In this document: in pieces, positions 39,603 through 49,693 of the stretch
How the letters are laid out: each line of letters begins with the position of its first letter
Position numbering within the stretch: position 1 is the first letter of the stretch
From: Strongyloides papillosus
Taxonomy: Eukaryota > Nematoda > Chromadorea > Rhabditida > Strongyloididae
DNA length: 64,000 bases
NCBI GenBank assembly: GCA_005656395.1
Contig: SRSI01000048.1
Location: forward strand, 1,736,001-1,800,000
Direction: 5' to 3'
The notes under the pieces: generated by a model
Told to the model about the DNA's origin: nothing
What the model saw: the letters and a program-made list of their open reading frames with translations, nothing else
The model's database searches: none
Made by a program: the position numbers and the translations under genes

Positions 39603-41939
39603 AAATATAGGATGGTCTTAAAAGATCAAAAAAAAAGGATTGTTGTTTTTTGTTGATTTGAAAGTTTAGTTGTACTTTTAGGTTGCTTATTTATAAAAGT
39701 TTCTGTACTTTCGATGCTTTAAAAAAAGCTTAAAGTAATGGTAATTTTTAATATTCTCGAAATAAAAAAAGAAAGTTTTCTTGTTTTATCATCATATATT
39801 TGTTAAGGAGAAATGATTAAAATCATATAAATGATTTTTGTTCTATTACAATGATAATTTATTTAAAAGAATAAGAACTTGAAATAGAAGTGTAATATTT
39901 GTTTTAGTAAGTATAAAAGTTAATTTAAAAGTTTTATACTTCTTAAGAACTGTAAAGAGAGTTAGATACATTCTTAACAAATAGTTAAAGAAGTAGAAAT
40001 TTTTTTTACTTGACTTCAAGTGATTTTTTTTTCTAACAAAAATACAATTATATATATTCCCCAATGTGTGTTATATTGAAAATTTATCAATTGTTTTCTT
40101 CAAACAAATATATTTATATATACTTATAAAGAATATTAAATGAGATCAAATATTTTATTCTATTATTCCTTAGTATAGAGTTATATATTTAAACGATTTT
40201 TATATTTTTTGTTAAATAAAATTTCGTCATCGTATAAATAATATATTTTATTGTTAAAAATAATTGGTATAACATTTTTTATGATCTTGACAATATTTTT
40301 TATAATAAAAATAATGGATATTTTAAAATATCATTAAATCACCTACTCGTTTTTTATAATCTTAACATATTCTCCTATTAATTGATTAAGATGATGATTA
40401 AGATTTATATAATTAATAACGTGTCATTTTGATGATATAATTTAGTAGTTACTTGTCAATGTTTATTAAATTATATCACATAACTAAGTGATATATTATA
40501 AAATAGAAGTTATGGGTAAAGATAAAAATTTTAATAAAAATCTCATTACTGATTAAGACTATAATATAATAGTTAGGAAAAGAAAAATTTGATATTTTTA
40601 CTTATTCTTCCTCAAGACATAACATCATTTTATAAAAAGAGTTAATGTTAGAAAATTTCTAGTATAAGTAGATATAATATATTTATTATTATTTTGTGGT
40701 ACTATAATACATCGATTGCCCTCCTAAATTATGTATTGTTCCATTGTGAATATAAAATATTAAAGTTAGGATTTAACTACATTCTTAATGATAAGATATA
40801 AGTATTATTATTATTTGTTGTAGGGGTTATTATTAATATTTTAATATAAAAAGATTGTCGTGTTTTGGTTAAACACAATGTATTAAACATTGTTATTACA
40901 GTAAAAAAAAAGACATTTAATTTTTTATTCCATTTTTAATGTACTTTTATCGTTCTCTTACAGTCATTCTAAGTTTGAGTTTCTCCCAAAATTTATTGTA
41001 TCTTATCATCATTATGTAAGATACTATCTATTCAATTCTTTTTATTCTAGAAAATGGTCAAAAATAATATAGTTTTGTTTATATTTATATAAATTTAAAA
41101 TGTGGTACAAACAATAGTTTTCAATACTAAATCCAGTCAATTAAATTTCCCCCTCTCTCTATAAAAATATTTTGCCTTTTTATTAAATGTGTATACTTAA
41201 ATTTATATATATAATGTATATTTAACTAAATATTTTGGAAGAAAAAAGAATTTCCTTTTAATCGTATGATAATCCCAAATAAAAAGCTTTATATACTATT
41301 TGGGACATTTTTTAGTTTTCTCATTAAATATTGTATCATATTTAACACTGCTTTTTATAGTGTAACCGCTATATTAACCTCCTGAAACCTGTTGATTTTT
41401 AATTATAGGAACAACAGTAATTTTAGTTTTTATGATTATATACTACTTTTAATTATTTCATTTAATGATCCATCTCTTCCTTTCTAAAATAACAATCTTT
41501 TAATATATCTAAATTGTAATTATTCATTTCTATGGTACCATGGCATATATTTAAAATGTCTATGAAATTTAATTTGTGATAAGAAATGCTTTATTTAATA
41601 TTAGTAATTTTAAATAAATATAAATTAACTTTATAAATACCTTCACTTTGTTTAATTTTCCTCCACACTTTTGATTACATTTTCTATTTTTCTTTGTCAC
41701 ATTTTTTTTATTATAATGATTATAATTTTATGATAAGGAAAGGAATAAAAAAAATTATTATTTCCATATATAACACTCTCTTTTTTGGGTAACAAAGTAA
41801 CAACAAAGCATATTATATAAATATACCAATAAAATATAAAATAGACTAACTCAGATATTATATTTTCCATTTCCATCAAAATATAAAACTTTATCTATTC
41901 ATATTTTTAGATATAAAATAAAAAATTATTCTAACAACT
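39603..41939. other. 2.3-kb AT-rich gap
   Basis: No gene, RNA or long repeat could be supported. The right end should hold the promoter of the SH3BGR-like gene. Confidence 0.55.
41904..41910 (+). promoter_or_regulatory. Probable trans-splice acceptor of the SH3BGR-like gene
   Basis: TTTTTAG lies 30 bases before the ATG and fits a spliced-leader acceptor. Inferred from sequence alone. Confidence 0.4.
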
Positions 41940-42765
41940 ATGACAACAGAAGAGGTTCCATTAAAAGTGTACGTCTCATCAATTACAGCAAATACAGAGG
42001 TATCTCTATTTTTTTAACCTAATTTAAAGTAAATAATTTATCTTTTTTTTAAAGATACGTAAACATATACAGCGTTCTCTGATGGTTCTTGAGAGTCTCG
42101 GTGTTCCTCACAAAGTTATTGATATATGTATAAGAAGTAATGAAGCGGAGTTAGAATTTTTTAAACAACATATTAGAAGTGATAAAGTATCCGGTCCACA
42201 AAAACCACCACAATTTTTTATTAAAGGTCAATATATTGGTAATTATTATGATTTTCACGAGGCTATTGAGGGAAATTATTTGGAAGATTTTTTGCAATTA
42301 AGATGTGATTCAACTAGAGAGATTGTTGAAAGTGAAAAGGAGAATATTGAGAATGGAAAAGAGAATGTTATTGAGAAGGAGGAAAAAAATAATGTTGAAG
42401 TTAAAGAAGAGAAACCTGATGATATTAATGAAGAGGGAGACGATGAAGGTGAAGGTGAAGATGAGGAAGAAGAAGAAGAAGAGGAAGAAGAAGAAAAGAT
42501 TGAAGAAAAAGAAGAAATCATAGAAACTAATGATGCCAAATTAAATGTAGAAACTGAAGATGACGATGGTGAAGGTCAGGATACAGAAGCAACATTTACC
42601 ATGGGATTAGCTCCAAGAATTGCTGCTTCAGATGATGGTAATGAAGAAAATGACGAAGAAGAAGAGGAGTATGAAGAAGAAGAGGAAGAATATGAAGAAG
42701 AAGAGGAGGAATATGAAGAAGAAGAAGAGGAAGAATCAAGATCTGGTACAAATAAAACAAAGTAA
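41940..42765 (+). CDS. SH3BGR-like protein: thioredoxin fold plus Glu-rich tail
   Basis: Homologue of SH3-domain-binding glutamic-acid-rich proteins, small glutaredoxin-like proteins without the redox dithiol that act as adaptors. Exon 1 is 41940-41999 (starts MTTEEVPLKVYVSSITANTE) and exon 2 is 42055-42765; the intron is 55 bases. The product is 256 residues. Residues 9-105 match the family fold: KVYVSSITANTEIRKHIQR, LESLGVPHKVIDIC, then GPQKPPQFFIKGQYIGNYYDF with the conserved Pro-Gln and GxYIGxYxDF. The active-site position has S-S-I-T where glutaredoxins have CxxC, so catalysis is not expected. After about residue 110 the protein is a run of Glu/Asp with Lys patches and, near the end, repeats of EEEEEEY. 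The tail is encoded by GAA-rich DNA prone to length change. Confidence 0.88.
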
Positions 42766-42963
42766 AACTATTGCTAATAGCCTATTCACACTTTTTTTCT
42801 CACTACATCTCATATTTCTACTTCACCACTCTAAAATATATATAATATTTATTTTAACAAGCTTTTTTCAAAAAAAAAAATAATAAAATTTCTATGCTTT
42901 GCTCTTTTTTGTTTATTAAAACATACATACTTACATAAACATAATATATAAATTGGTTAAAAT

Positions 42964-44000
42964 TCAAACCTCATAACTAGATAAAGTATCAGGTTCTTTG
43001 TAAAATTTAAACTTTTCAAGTATCATTTTTCTGTATGGTTTAAGAAATAAAACAAATGTGTATGGGAAAAGGATAACAAAAAGCCCAATAAAAATTTCAT
43101 TTCCTATCCATATGTTTCTGTGAATATCTATTTTTTCTGAAAAAAAGTATACGTAAATTTGATGTTTTTGTCATTTTCTTAATAAAAAATAAAAAAAAAT
43201 ACATATGTAAAAATAAAAAATAAATTTTTAATTAAAAATTTACCTGTCTCTGTTAGATAAATAAGAATTGTTGTGACAATCCAATGAATATATGGTATGA
43301 TGGCATGATAAAGGTAAGCTATCGTTATCCATATTTCAATACCACAAACCTCCAGACTCTTAGATGTTTTTAATGTTTGGTGAATCTTATTAAGTGTATA
43401 AATTAAAAGACAACTAAATAATATTAAAAAAATTATTGAAATTGTTTGGTAATACTTTTGTATGGCTTTTGAAATCTCCAATGATACATCAAAACGTATG
43501 GTAAATGGTTCACTGATAGCAAATTTTTTTGATAAAAATACATTATCAATGAATACACATAATCCCGGTAATATAATTGCCATATATAATATCACTGCCT
43601 TCCCTGTATTTAGTTTTTTAATCATAATAATATTGTAATACCTCCATATGGTTATGAAAAGTGGCGCAGTAAATATGAGATAATAAGTTAAATTAGAGAA
43701 TGCTTGAAAAAAATTTGATAACTTCAATGACATTGCTCCTTCACTAAAATATCCCATAAAGTAACAAGCTTGTAGGAGTAAGATAACTGTGTTGTTGAAT
43801 GATGCTAATAACATTATCGTTAAAAATATTGTTCTTATATTTCCTGGTACCATGAAAGGTTTCCTGTATGCTGTTATATAAGTTAAATGAAAAATAGTTC
43901 CTTGTGATAATGTGCATGTTAAGGTATTCAGGAGTGCAGAATTAAAGTAATCTCTATTGACACTTAACCCAAGAATTGTATTATTTGTATTTTCAAGCAT
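42964..44000 (-). CDS. Nematode 7TM chemoreceptor-like protein
   Basis: A membrane receptor of 309 residues in two exons, 44000-43244 and 43136-42964 (107-base intron; frames join). Seven hydrophobic segments can be read: about residues 19-43, 57-85, 98-124, 133-153, 186-208, 223-248 and 255-285. TM7 and the tail read NEIFIGLFVILFPYTFVLF, followed by a basic KPYRKM, a pattern usual in nematode serpentine receptors. There is no DRY or NPxxY. N-glycosylation sites lie in the N-terminus (NTNNT). I cannot assign it to a specific sr family. Chemosensory function in neurons is an inference from the family type. The start gives a short N-terminus before TM1; an extra 5' exon is possible. Confidence 0.72.
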
Positions 44001-45131
44001 ACTGCCAAAATAATAATAATAAATTAAAGTGAAATAAATATTTTATTAGTAGTCTAACTTTTGTAATTTAATAAATAAAAATAATGTGTTTTTTCTTGTT
44101 TTTACTTTTACTGTAAATTTATTTATATTAAGTAGAAACAAAAATGGCTTTTGATAATTCTTCAATATAAATAATAATATATATTAATAAGCACATATAT
44201 ACAAAACACATCTAAAATGGGAGTGGCAATAAAAACTGTTCTATAAAAATTTATTTCATTAATTCAAAGGATATATTTATAAACATAAATAAACATACAT
44301 AAATAGATGAAAGATAAAATTAAAGTTAAGGAAAATTAAATATATTTGTTTGAGGAACACTTAATTAACATACAAAATGCCTTCTTAAATAACCAACTTC
44401 AGACTATTATATAAATATATATCTATAACATTAGAATGATATCTATCCTTGATACTTAGACAAAACTAATATATCCAAAAATGAAAATCTTATCTTTATT
44501 TGTAAATGAGATATGTGAAGAATCTTTTTTCATTTTTTTACCCCTCTTCACTATATAATAATTCTTTAAAATATTAATTTCTCTCTATTATTATCAGTAT
44601 AATAGAAAAAACATATATTTAAAAATTACTTTATACAAATGTCAAATTCTTTATTCTTAGTGTGAGAAAATATTATTATTTTATTTACTTGTAGTAATAA
44701 TAACATGAATAAAAAATCATTTGTTCAAGAATTGGAGATGTAAATAATTTGTACGTGTGTAATAAATTATCTAACACAAACAAGAAGGAACTAAACAAGT
44801 TTCTTCAATTGATAATTTTTTTATTGTCCCTTTGCACAATGAAAAATCTCTTATTCTTGAGACAAAAATTTAAAGTATGTGAAAGCATTTTTTTTATAAC
44901 AAAATCTTATTATTTATTTAAGAGTACAATTTACTTCATGGGTACATGTTAATTCATGCGCAAATATCTAAGCTACTGATTTTCTCACCATTATGTGATA
45001 AGTTGATAAAAACTGGTGTCAAGAATAAACTTTATAACTAGTTAAATCTCAAATATTGTAGCATATATAAAGAAATGATTTTGCAACATCAAATCATCAT
45101 TCTATCTTAAGAATCATACAAGAAAATAATC
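44001..45131. other. Intergenic, AT-rich
   Basis: Between two divergent genes; no coding feature supported. The last 70 bases hold a TATA-like element for the secreted-protein gene. Confidence 0.55.
45064..45070 (+). promoter_or_regulatory. TATA-like box of the small secreted-protein gene
   Basis: TATATAA about 62 bases before the ATG, within a leader that has little other structure. The position and the strong codon bias of the gene suggest a highly expressed TATA promoter. TATA-like words are common in AT-rich DNA, so this is modest support. Confidence 0.35.
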
Positions 45132-45466
45132 ATGAATACTAAAATTATTGTTGCTATCATTGCTACTGTTATTGCTACCATCTCAGGACAATACTACTAT
45201 GCTCCATCATACGCTTATGCTAGTTACTATCCAGTAAGAATAAAATAATATAAAAAATGATTAATAAAATTTTAAAATTATAGTATGCTGCCACATATTC
45301 TGCTTATGCCCCAGTAGCTGCAGCCCCAGTCGTTGGAGCACCAGTCGTCGGAGCACCTGTAGTCCCATCAGCATTTGCACCAGTCGCCTATGCATGGGGA
45401 AGCAACAAAGGAAAGAATGACACCGAAGCCCCAAAAGCTCAAGAAAATGCTAAACTTACAAACTAA
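45132..45466 (+). CDS. Small secreted Tyr/Ala/Val/Pro-rich protein
   Basis: A 94-residue protein in two exons, 45132-45233 and 45284-45466, with a 50-base intron (GTAAG...TAG). Residues 1-19 form a clear signal peptide (MNTKIIVAIIATVIATISG, then QYYYAP). The mature part is a Tyr/Ala/Pro stretch, then a tandem VVGAP repeat (APVVGAPVVGAPVVP), then AYAWGSNKGKND and a polar tail. Exon 2 has many GCC, GTC and ACC codons, unlike neighbouring genes, which suggests selection for high expression. An AATAAA lies about 50 bases after the stop (45513-45518). Such short repeats occur in nematode secreted, cuticle-associated and neuropeptide-like proteins; no dibasic cleavage sites are seen, so a structural or surface role is more likely than a neuropeptide precursor. 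I do not recognise a named family. Confidence 0.75.
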
Positions 45467-46551
45467 ATTACTTAAATTTTTTTTGTACAAAAAATCTGTA
45501 TTTATATGAATGAATAAAAGATTTATCATCACATTTTAATCTTTAATCATTATAATTATTATATTAAAATACCTACGACCTCATGATGAAGTAAATTTTC
45601 CCATTTTATAAATAACTTAACTTATTAATTTTTAAATATACCCTTTGTGGAAGAAGAAAAAAATAAGTACAATATCAAGAATGAAATAATTCTATAAAAA
45701 TAAATGAATTATAGTTATAAAATTATATACTACTACCATTTTGCGTAAATAAAACTATAAAGAGTTATATACTATTTATCATAGGGTACAATGAAAAAAT
45801 TGGACTTTAATCAGATAAATGAATGAGGATATTGTAATAAAAGAAATCTTTATTTTTATTATACCGGTCGAAGACCATGCATTCGAATGGCCTTGTTTAA
45901 TTTTTAAATGCACTTGACTTAGAATTTTTTAATAGAAAATTATATAAATGATTCTTAAGAGGGGAAGAATAATTTGACATTTGATTGAAATGATTGTACA
46001 AATTTGTTTTACTTGTTGACTATGGTATAAAAAAACTAAGTCTTGATGTAATTTTTCAGAAGTATTTACGCGTATTTCAAGAACGAATATTTAATAAAAA
46101 TGTGGGTTTAGAGGATCGTTGAACTAAAGGAGTAAGATTCAAGGAATTTATGGGTACAATTAATATGTGAATTTAGAAGATTCACGATTATTTTCTACAT
46201 TTTTTGCTTATCTACAAGATTGTGTTTCAGAATATACTCAAATTATTTTATATTTAATTGACGTATCCTTTTGTTTAAAACACGTGAGCAAATTTTAAAC
46301 CTCTTTTTTTACTTTTTTTATCAGTAGTCCTCACTTTAGGGTTATAAAAAAATACTTTTTGGGTATTATTCCATGAAAATATATAAGTTTTAAATGAGTC
46401 ATATGAATAGAAACTTACTTTTCTTATTATTATATTATAGATAAAAATTTACTCAATTATGGTGAAATTTTTATATAAATATTTTTAATGAAAACAAACC
46501 AATAAATCTCTAATTATATATATATAAAAAAATATCATAACAAATGCTTTT
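45467..46551. other. Intergenic, AT-rich
   Basis: 3' UTRs of the secreted-protein gene and of the Trp-tRNA synthetase, which converge here. Nothing else supportable. Confidence 0.55.
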
Positions 46552-47604
46552 CTATATCAATCCTATAATTTCCTTAATCTCCTTTATAGTTTTAGATGCT
46601 ATGTTATGTGCTTTGTTATTTCCATCCTCAATTATTGAATCAATTTCTTTATCTTTATTAATTAGCTCAGAGTACCTCTCTCTAATAGGATGCAATTCTT
46701 CATTAATCTTATCGGAAAGATATGATTTAAATTGAACAGTATTAAAATTCTTAACATGATCCAAAATTTCATCGACCGTGGTATTTTCAAACTCTGCTAA
46801 CAAATTTAATAAATTGCTTATACCAGGTCTATTGACATCATCATAATATATATCACCAATTGAATCAGTTACAGCTTTTTGAATTTTCAGCTTTATACTT
46901 TCTTCATTGTCACAAATACCTATTCTCGACATCTCTGATGGGTCTGATTTACTCATTTTCTTCAATGGATCTCTTAAACTCTTAACTCTAGGTATCTTTG
47001 AAAGTATAACTTCTGGTACTGTAAAATAATTACTCTCTGTTACATAATTAAACTTCCTTGCCATATCATTTAATACATTCATATGTTGTGTTTGATCTTC
47101 ACCAACAGGAACATGAGTTGCCTTGTACAATAAAACATCGGCAGTTTGGAGGACAGGATATGATAATAATCCTAATGGTACATCACCTCTATTATAAGCC
47201 TTCTTCTTATCCTTATATTGAGGTAACCTTTGAAGAGGTGAAATTGATTGACATGATGATAATATCCATGATAATTGAGTATGTTCCATGATATCAGATT
47301 GTTTAAAAAGTATTGTCTTATTTACATCAACACCACATGCTATCAAACCACAAAACATCTTTTTTATATTATTTTTCATTTCATCTCGTGGATGGAGTTT
47401 TGTTGATATTGCATGTAAATCAACAACTGACAGGAGGATCTTTGTAGAGGGTGCTTCTTCATTTTGAATTTTGAGGAAATTTTTTATGAATCCTAGGTAA
47501 TTACCAAGATGTGGTTCTCCGGTTGGTTGAATACCTGTAAAATATACCCGTGGTGTCTTATTTAGTGATTGAGGAATATTAAAAGTTTTTAGAGAAAATT
47601 TCAT
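46552..47604 (-). CDS. wars-2: Tryptophanyl-tRNA synthetase, mitochondrial type
   Basis: Class I aminoacyl-tRNA synthetase that charges mitochondrial tRNA-Trp. One exon, 350 residues. The bacterial-type layout is visible: VYFTGIQPTGEPHLGNYLG with the HIGH-equivalent HLGN, SVVDLHAIS, LGLLSYPVLQTADVLLY, VGEDQTQHM, and the KMSKS loop KKMSKSDPSEMSRI. This compact form without a eukaryotic WHEP or N-terminal extension separates it from the cytosolic enzyme. The N-terminus is short and slightly basic (MKFSLKTFNIPQSLNKTPR), plausible for mitochondrial import. A T-run-AG ends three bases before the ATG. It is divergent from the polymerase eta gene, with only 243 bases between the starts. Confidence 0.93.
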   Translation of the reverse strand: MKFSLKTFNIPQSLNKTPRVYFTGIQPTGEPHLGNYLGFIKNFLKIQNEEAPSTKILLSVVDLHAISTKLHPRDEMKNNIKKMFCGLIACGVDVNKTILFKQSDIMEHTQLSWILSSCQSISPLQRLPQYKDKKKAYNRGDVPLGLLSYPVLQTADVLLYKATHVPVGEDQTQHMNVLNDMARKFNYVTESNYFTVPEVILSKIPRVKSLRDPLKKMSKSDPSEMSRIGICDNEESIKLKIQKAVTDSIGDIYYDDVNRPGISNLLNLLAEFENTTVDEILDHVKNFNTVQFKSYLSDKINEELHPIRERYSELINKDKEIDSIIEDGNNKAHNIASKTIKEIKEIIGLI

Positions 47605-47607
47605 TGT

Positions 47608-47615
47608 CTAAAAAA
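47608..47615 (-). promoter_or_regulatory. Probable trans-splice acceptor of wars-2
   Basis: On the minus strand TTTTTAG is followed by three bases and the ATG, matching the arrangement at cdk-1. Confidence 0.45.
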
Positions 47616-47847
47616 TTTAAATTTTAATGGGAATGATAAAAAGTTAAGTAATATAATGATTATCTTGTATTTTTAAGTTATTTTTTAATTTAAAATCACA
47701 AATTATTTTTTATGAAATTAAAGTAAACATTTCTCATCTACTTTTATTGGTGGGAGGGAGAAAACATTTTACTACCAAAAGTACAATTGACTAGGTTATC
47801 ACTTTTATCCTATAAGTTACATTTCTGTACATATTCCTTGAGGTGAC

Positions 47848-49572
47848 ATGCTAGCATCTGCACCTAAATATCGTTATATTGGTCTCCTAGATGTGGACGC
47901 CTTTTTTGCCCAAGCAGAGCAAGTGCTGGATCCTTCAATACGTGGGAAACCAGTTGTCGTCCTCCAGTCAACAGAATATGGTGATGGTCAAGTTATTGCA
48001 TGTTCCTATGAAGCCAAAGGACTAGGAGTTAAAAGAGGAATGACTAAAAAAGAAGTAACGGCTTTTAATGGTGTAAATATACGAAAGATGCCATTAAGTT
48101 CCAATTCAAATAGTTCGGATCGTACTAAATATGAAATGGAATCAGTTAAAATATTTTCAACAATCAAAGAGGCTGCTGGGAGTACAGTTATTGAAAAAGC
48201 CTCAATTGATGAGATGTATCTAGACATGACGGAACATGTTAATGAGGTAATGAAAAATGGATTGAAAGAATTTATTGAAGATGTAATGAAGAAAGGAAAC
48301 ATCTTTGATCGTTGTTTTCTATCCTCAGCTGAGGATGAAGAAGAAACAATGGAAACAGGGAAAATTTCTTTAATGGAACGTTTTACTAGAGCTGTTGATG
48401 AGGACGACAATGAGACGATTGCTTTTTTTGTGGCATTCTTTGAAGCATATAGATTGAGAATGTTAATAAAAGAAAAAACAAATTATGAAACTTCAGTTGG
48501 TGTTAGTTATTCAAAAAAGATTGCCAAGTATGTTTGTAAGAGACATCGACCATTTGCAATGACAATTATGTTACCAGAACAGTTTTGTAACGTTTACGGG
48601 AAAGCAAAGATAACAGAAATCACAGGATTTGGTGGTATTCTTGGAAGGCAACTTGTAGATAGATTTAATCTACAAACTATTAATGATCTTGATGATGCCT
48701 CTGATTACCGTTTATATGAACATTTTACTATTGATGAAGTTAAAAAAATACGAAAAATTGCCAATGGTAGTCTTGATGATGAAGTTAAAGCTAGGAGCAG
48801 GAATGCTGATGTTTCATGCTCTAAAACTCTTAGAAAAGGTACACAAGATTGGAATGAGATTATGAAGAATTTAATCGGTATAGCTAAAGATCTGCATTCT
48901 AAACTGAAGTATGAGAAAGAACAGTGTAAACGTGTACCAACAAGTTTTGCACTTTACTATAGTTTAGGAGTTGATAATGAAAGTACTGCAATGAAAAGGA
49001 AAACTTTAGTTATGAATGGTGTTGATTATGAGAATTATCTGCCTAAAATTGGTTTAGAGTGTTTAAAGCAATTGATACCCGATTTTGGGATGACAAAAAT
49101 ATTTGTTCTTGGATTAACAGCATCAAAATTTGAGGATACCTCAAGTAGGGTTCCGATAACAGCATTCTTTAGTAAAATTAGTGATAATAGGAAAAGAAAA
49201 CTTGATATTGAAGATGGTTGGAATACCACATTAAAGAAAGAATCCATTAAAAGTGTTAACAAAGTACTAACGACTAACAAAAAGAATAATACTGTTGATA
49301 AGAACATTTCTTCTGATATTTGTGAAATAGTCATAAGTGATAGTGAAAACATTGATGAAGATGAAGGTCAAGCCTTGGATGAATCTTCAGTTGATTGTTC
49401 AGATGACGACATTCAAATCATTGGATTTGTTAATTGTAAAGTTGATGATTCTAAAAAGAAAAAAGTTAGTGTTAAAAATAAAACAACTAAATCTAGTAAT
49501 GTAAAAACAACAAAGGGTAATAACATTCAAAAAGGAAGATCTTCAATTTCTTTTTATATGAATAAGTTTTAA
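47848..49572 (+). CDS. polh-1: DNA polymerase eta (Y family)
   Basis: Translesion polymerase that copies past UV dimers. A single exon, 574 residues, with no introns. Metal-binding carboxylates are in place: LDVDAFFAQAEQ (Asp15) and ASIDEMYLD (Asp121, Glu122). VVVLQSTEYGDGQVIACSYEAK and GVKRGM match the fingers of eta; the VGVSYSKKIAKYVCKRHRP block (about 216-235) and GFGGILGRQL belong to the palm and thumb; SCSKTLRKG starts the little-finger domain. PCNA-binding-like motifs occur at VPITAFFSKI (about 439-448) and at the very end (ISFYMNKF). I see no clear zinc-finger UBZ, present in vertebrate eta, only an acidic Ser-rich stretch before the C-terminus. Eta fits better than kappa or iota because of the STEYGDG and DVDAFF-QAEQ wording. 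Confidence 0.92.
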   Translation: MLASAPKYRYIGLLDVDAFFAQAEQVLDPSIRGKPVVVLQSTEYGDGQVIACSYEAKGLGVKRGMTKKEVTAFNGVNIRKMPLSSNSNSSDRTKYEMESVKIFSTIKEAAGSTVIEKASIDEMYLDMTEHVNEVMKNGLKEFIEDVMKKGNIFDRCFLSSAEDEEETMETGKISLMERFTRAVDEDDNETIAFFVAFFEAYRLRMLIKEKTNYETSVGVSYSKKIAKYVCKRHRPFAMTIMLPEQFCNVYGKAKITEITGFGGILGRQLVDRFNLQTINDLDDASDYRLYEHFTIDEVKKIRKIANGSLDDEVKARSRNADVSCSKTLRKGTQDWNEIMKNLIGIAKDLHSKLKYEKEQCKRVPTSFALYYSLGVDNESTAMKRKTLVMNGVDYENYLPKIGLECLKQLIPDFGMTKIFVLGLTASKFEDTSSRVPITAFFSKISDNRKRKLDIEDGWNTTLKKESIKSVNKVLTTNKKNNTVDKNISSDICEIVISDSENIDEDEGQALDESSVDCSDDDIQIIGFVNCKVDDSKKKKVSVKNKTTKSSNVKTTKGNNIQKGRSSISFYMNKF

Positions 49573-49693
49573 TTTTTTTTTGTATATTTTAATTGTAAAT
49601 TTATTTGTATATATTATTATTTTTATTTTTTAACACAATATTAAAGTTTTTTTTATATACAATAAATAAAATATTTTTTTTACAGGTTATATA

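Noticed and set aside
42276..42539. Serine-rich minus-strand frame opposite the SH3BGR-like gene
   Set aside because: Shadow of the GAA-rich glutamate tail.
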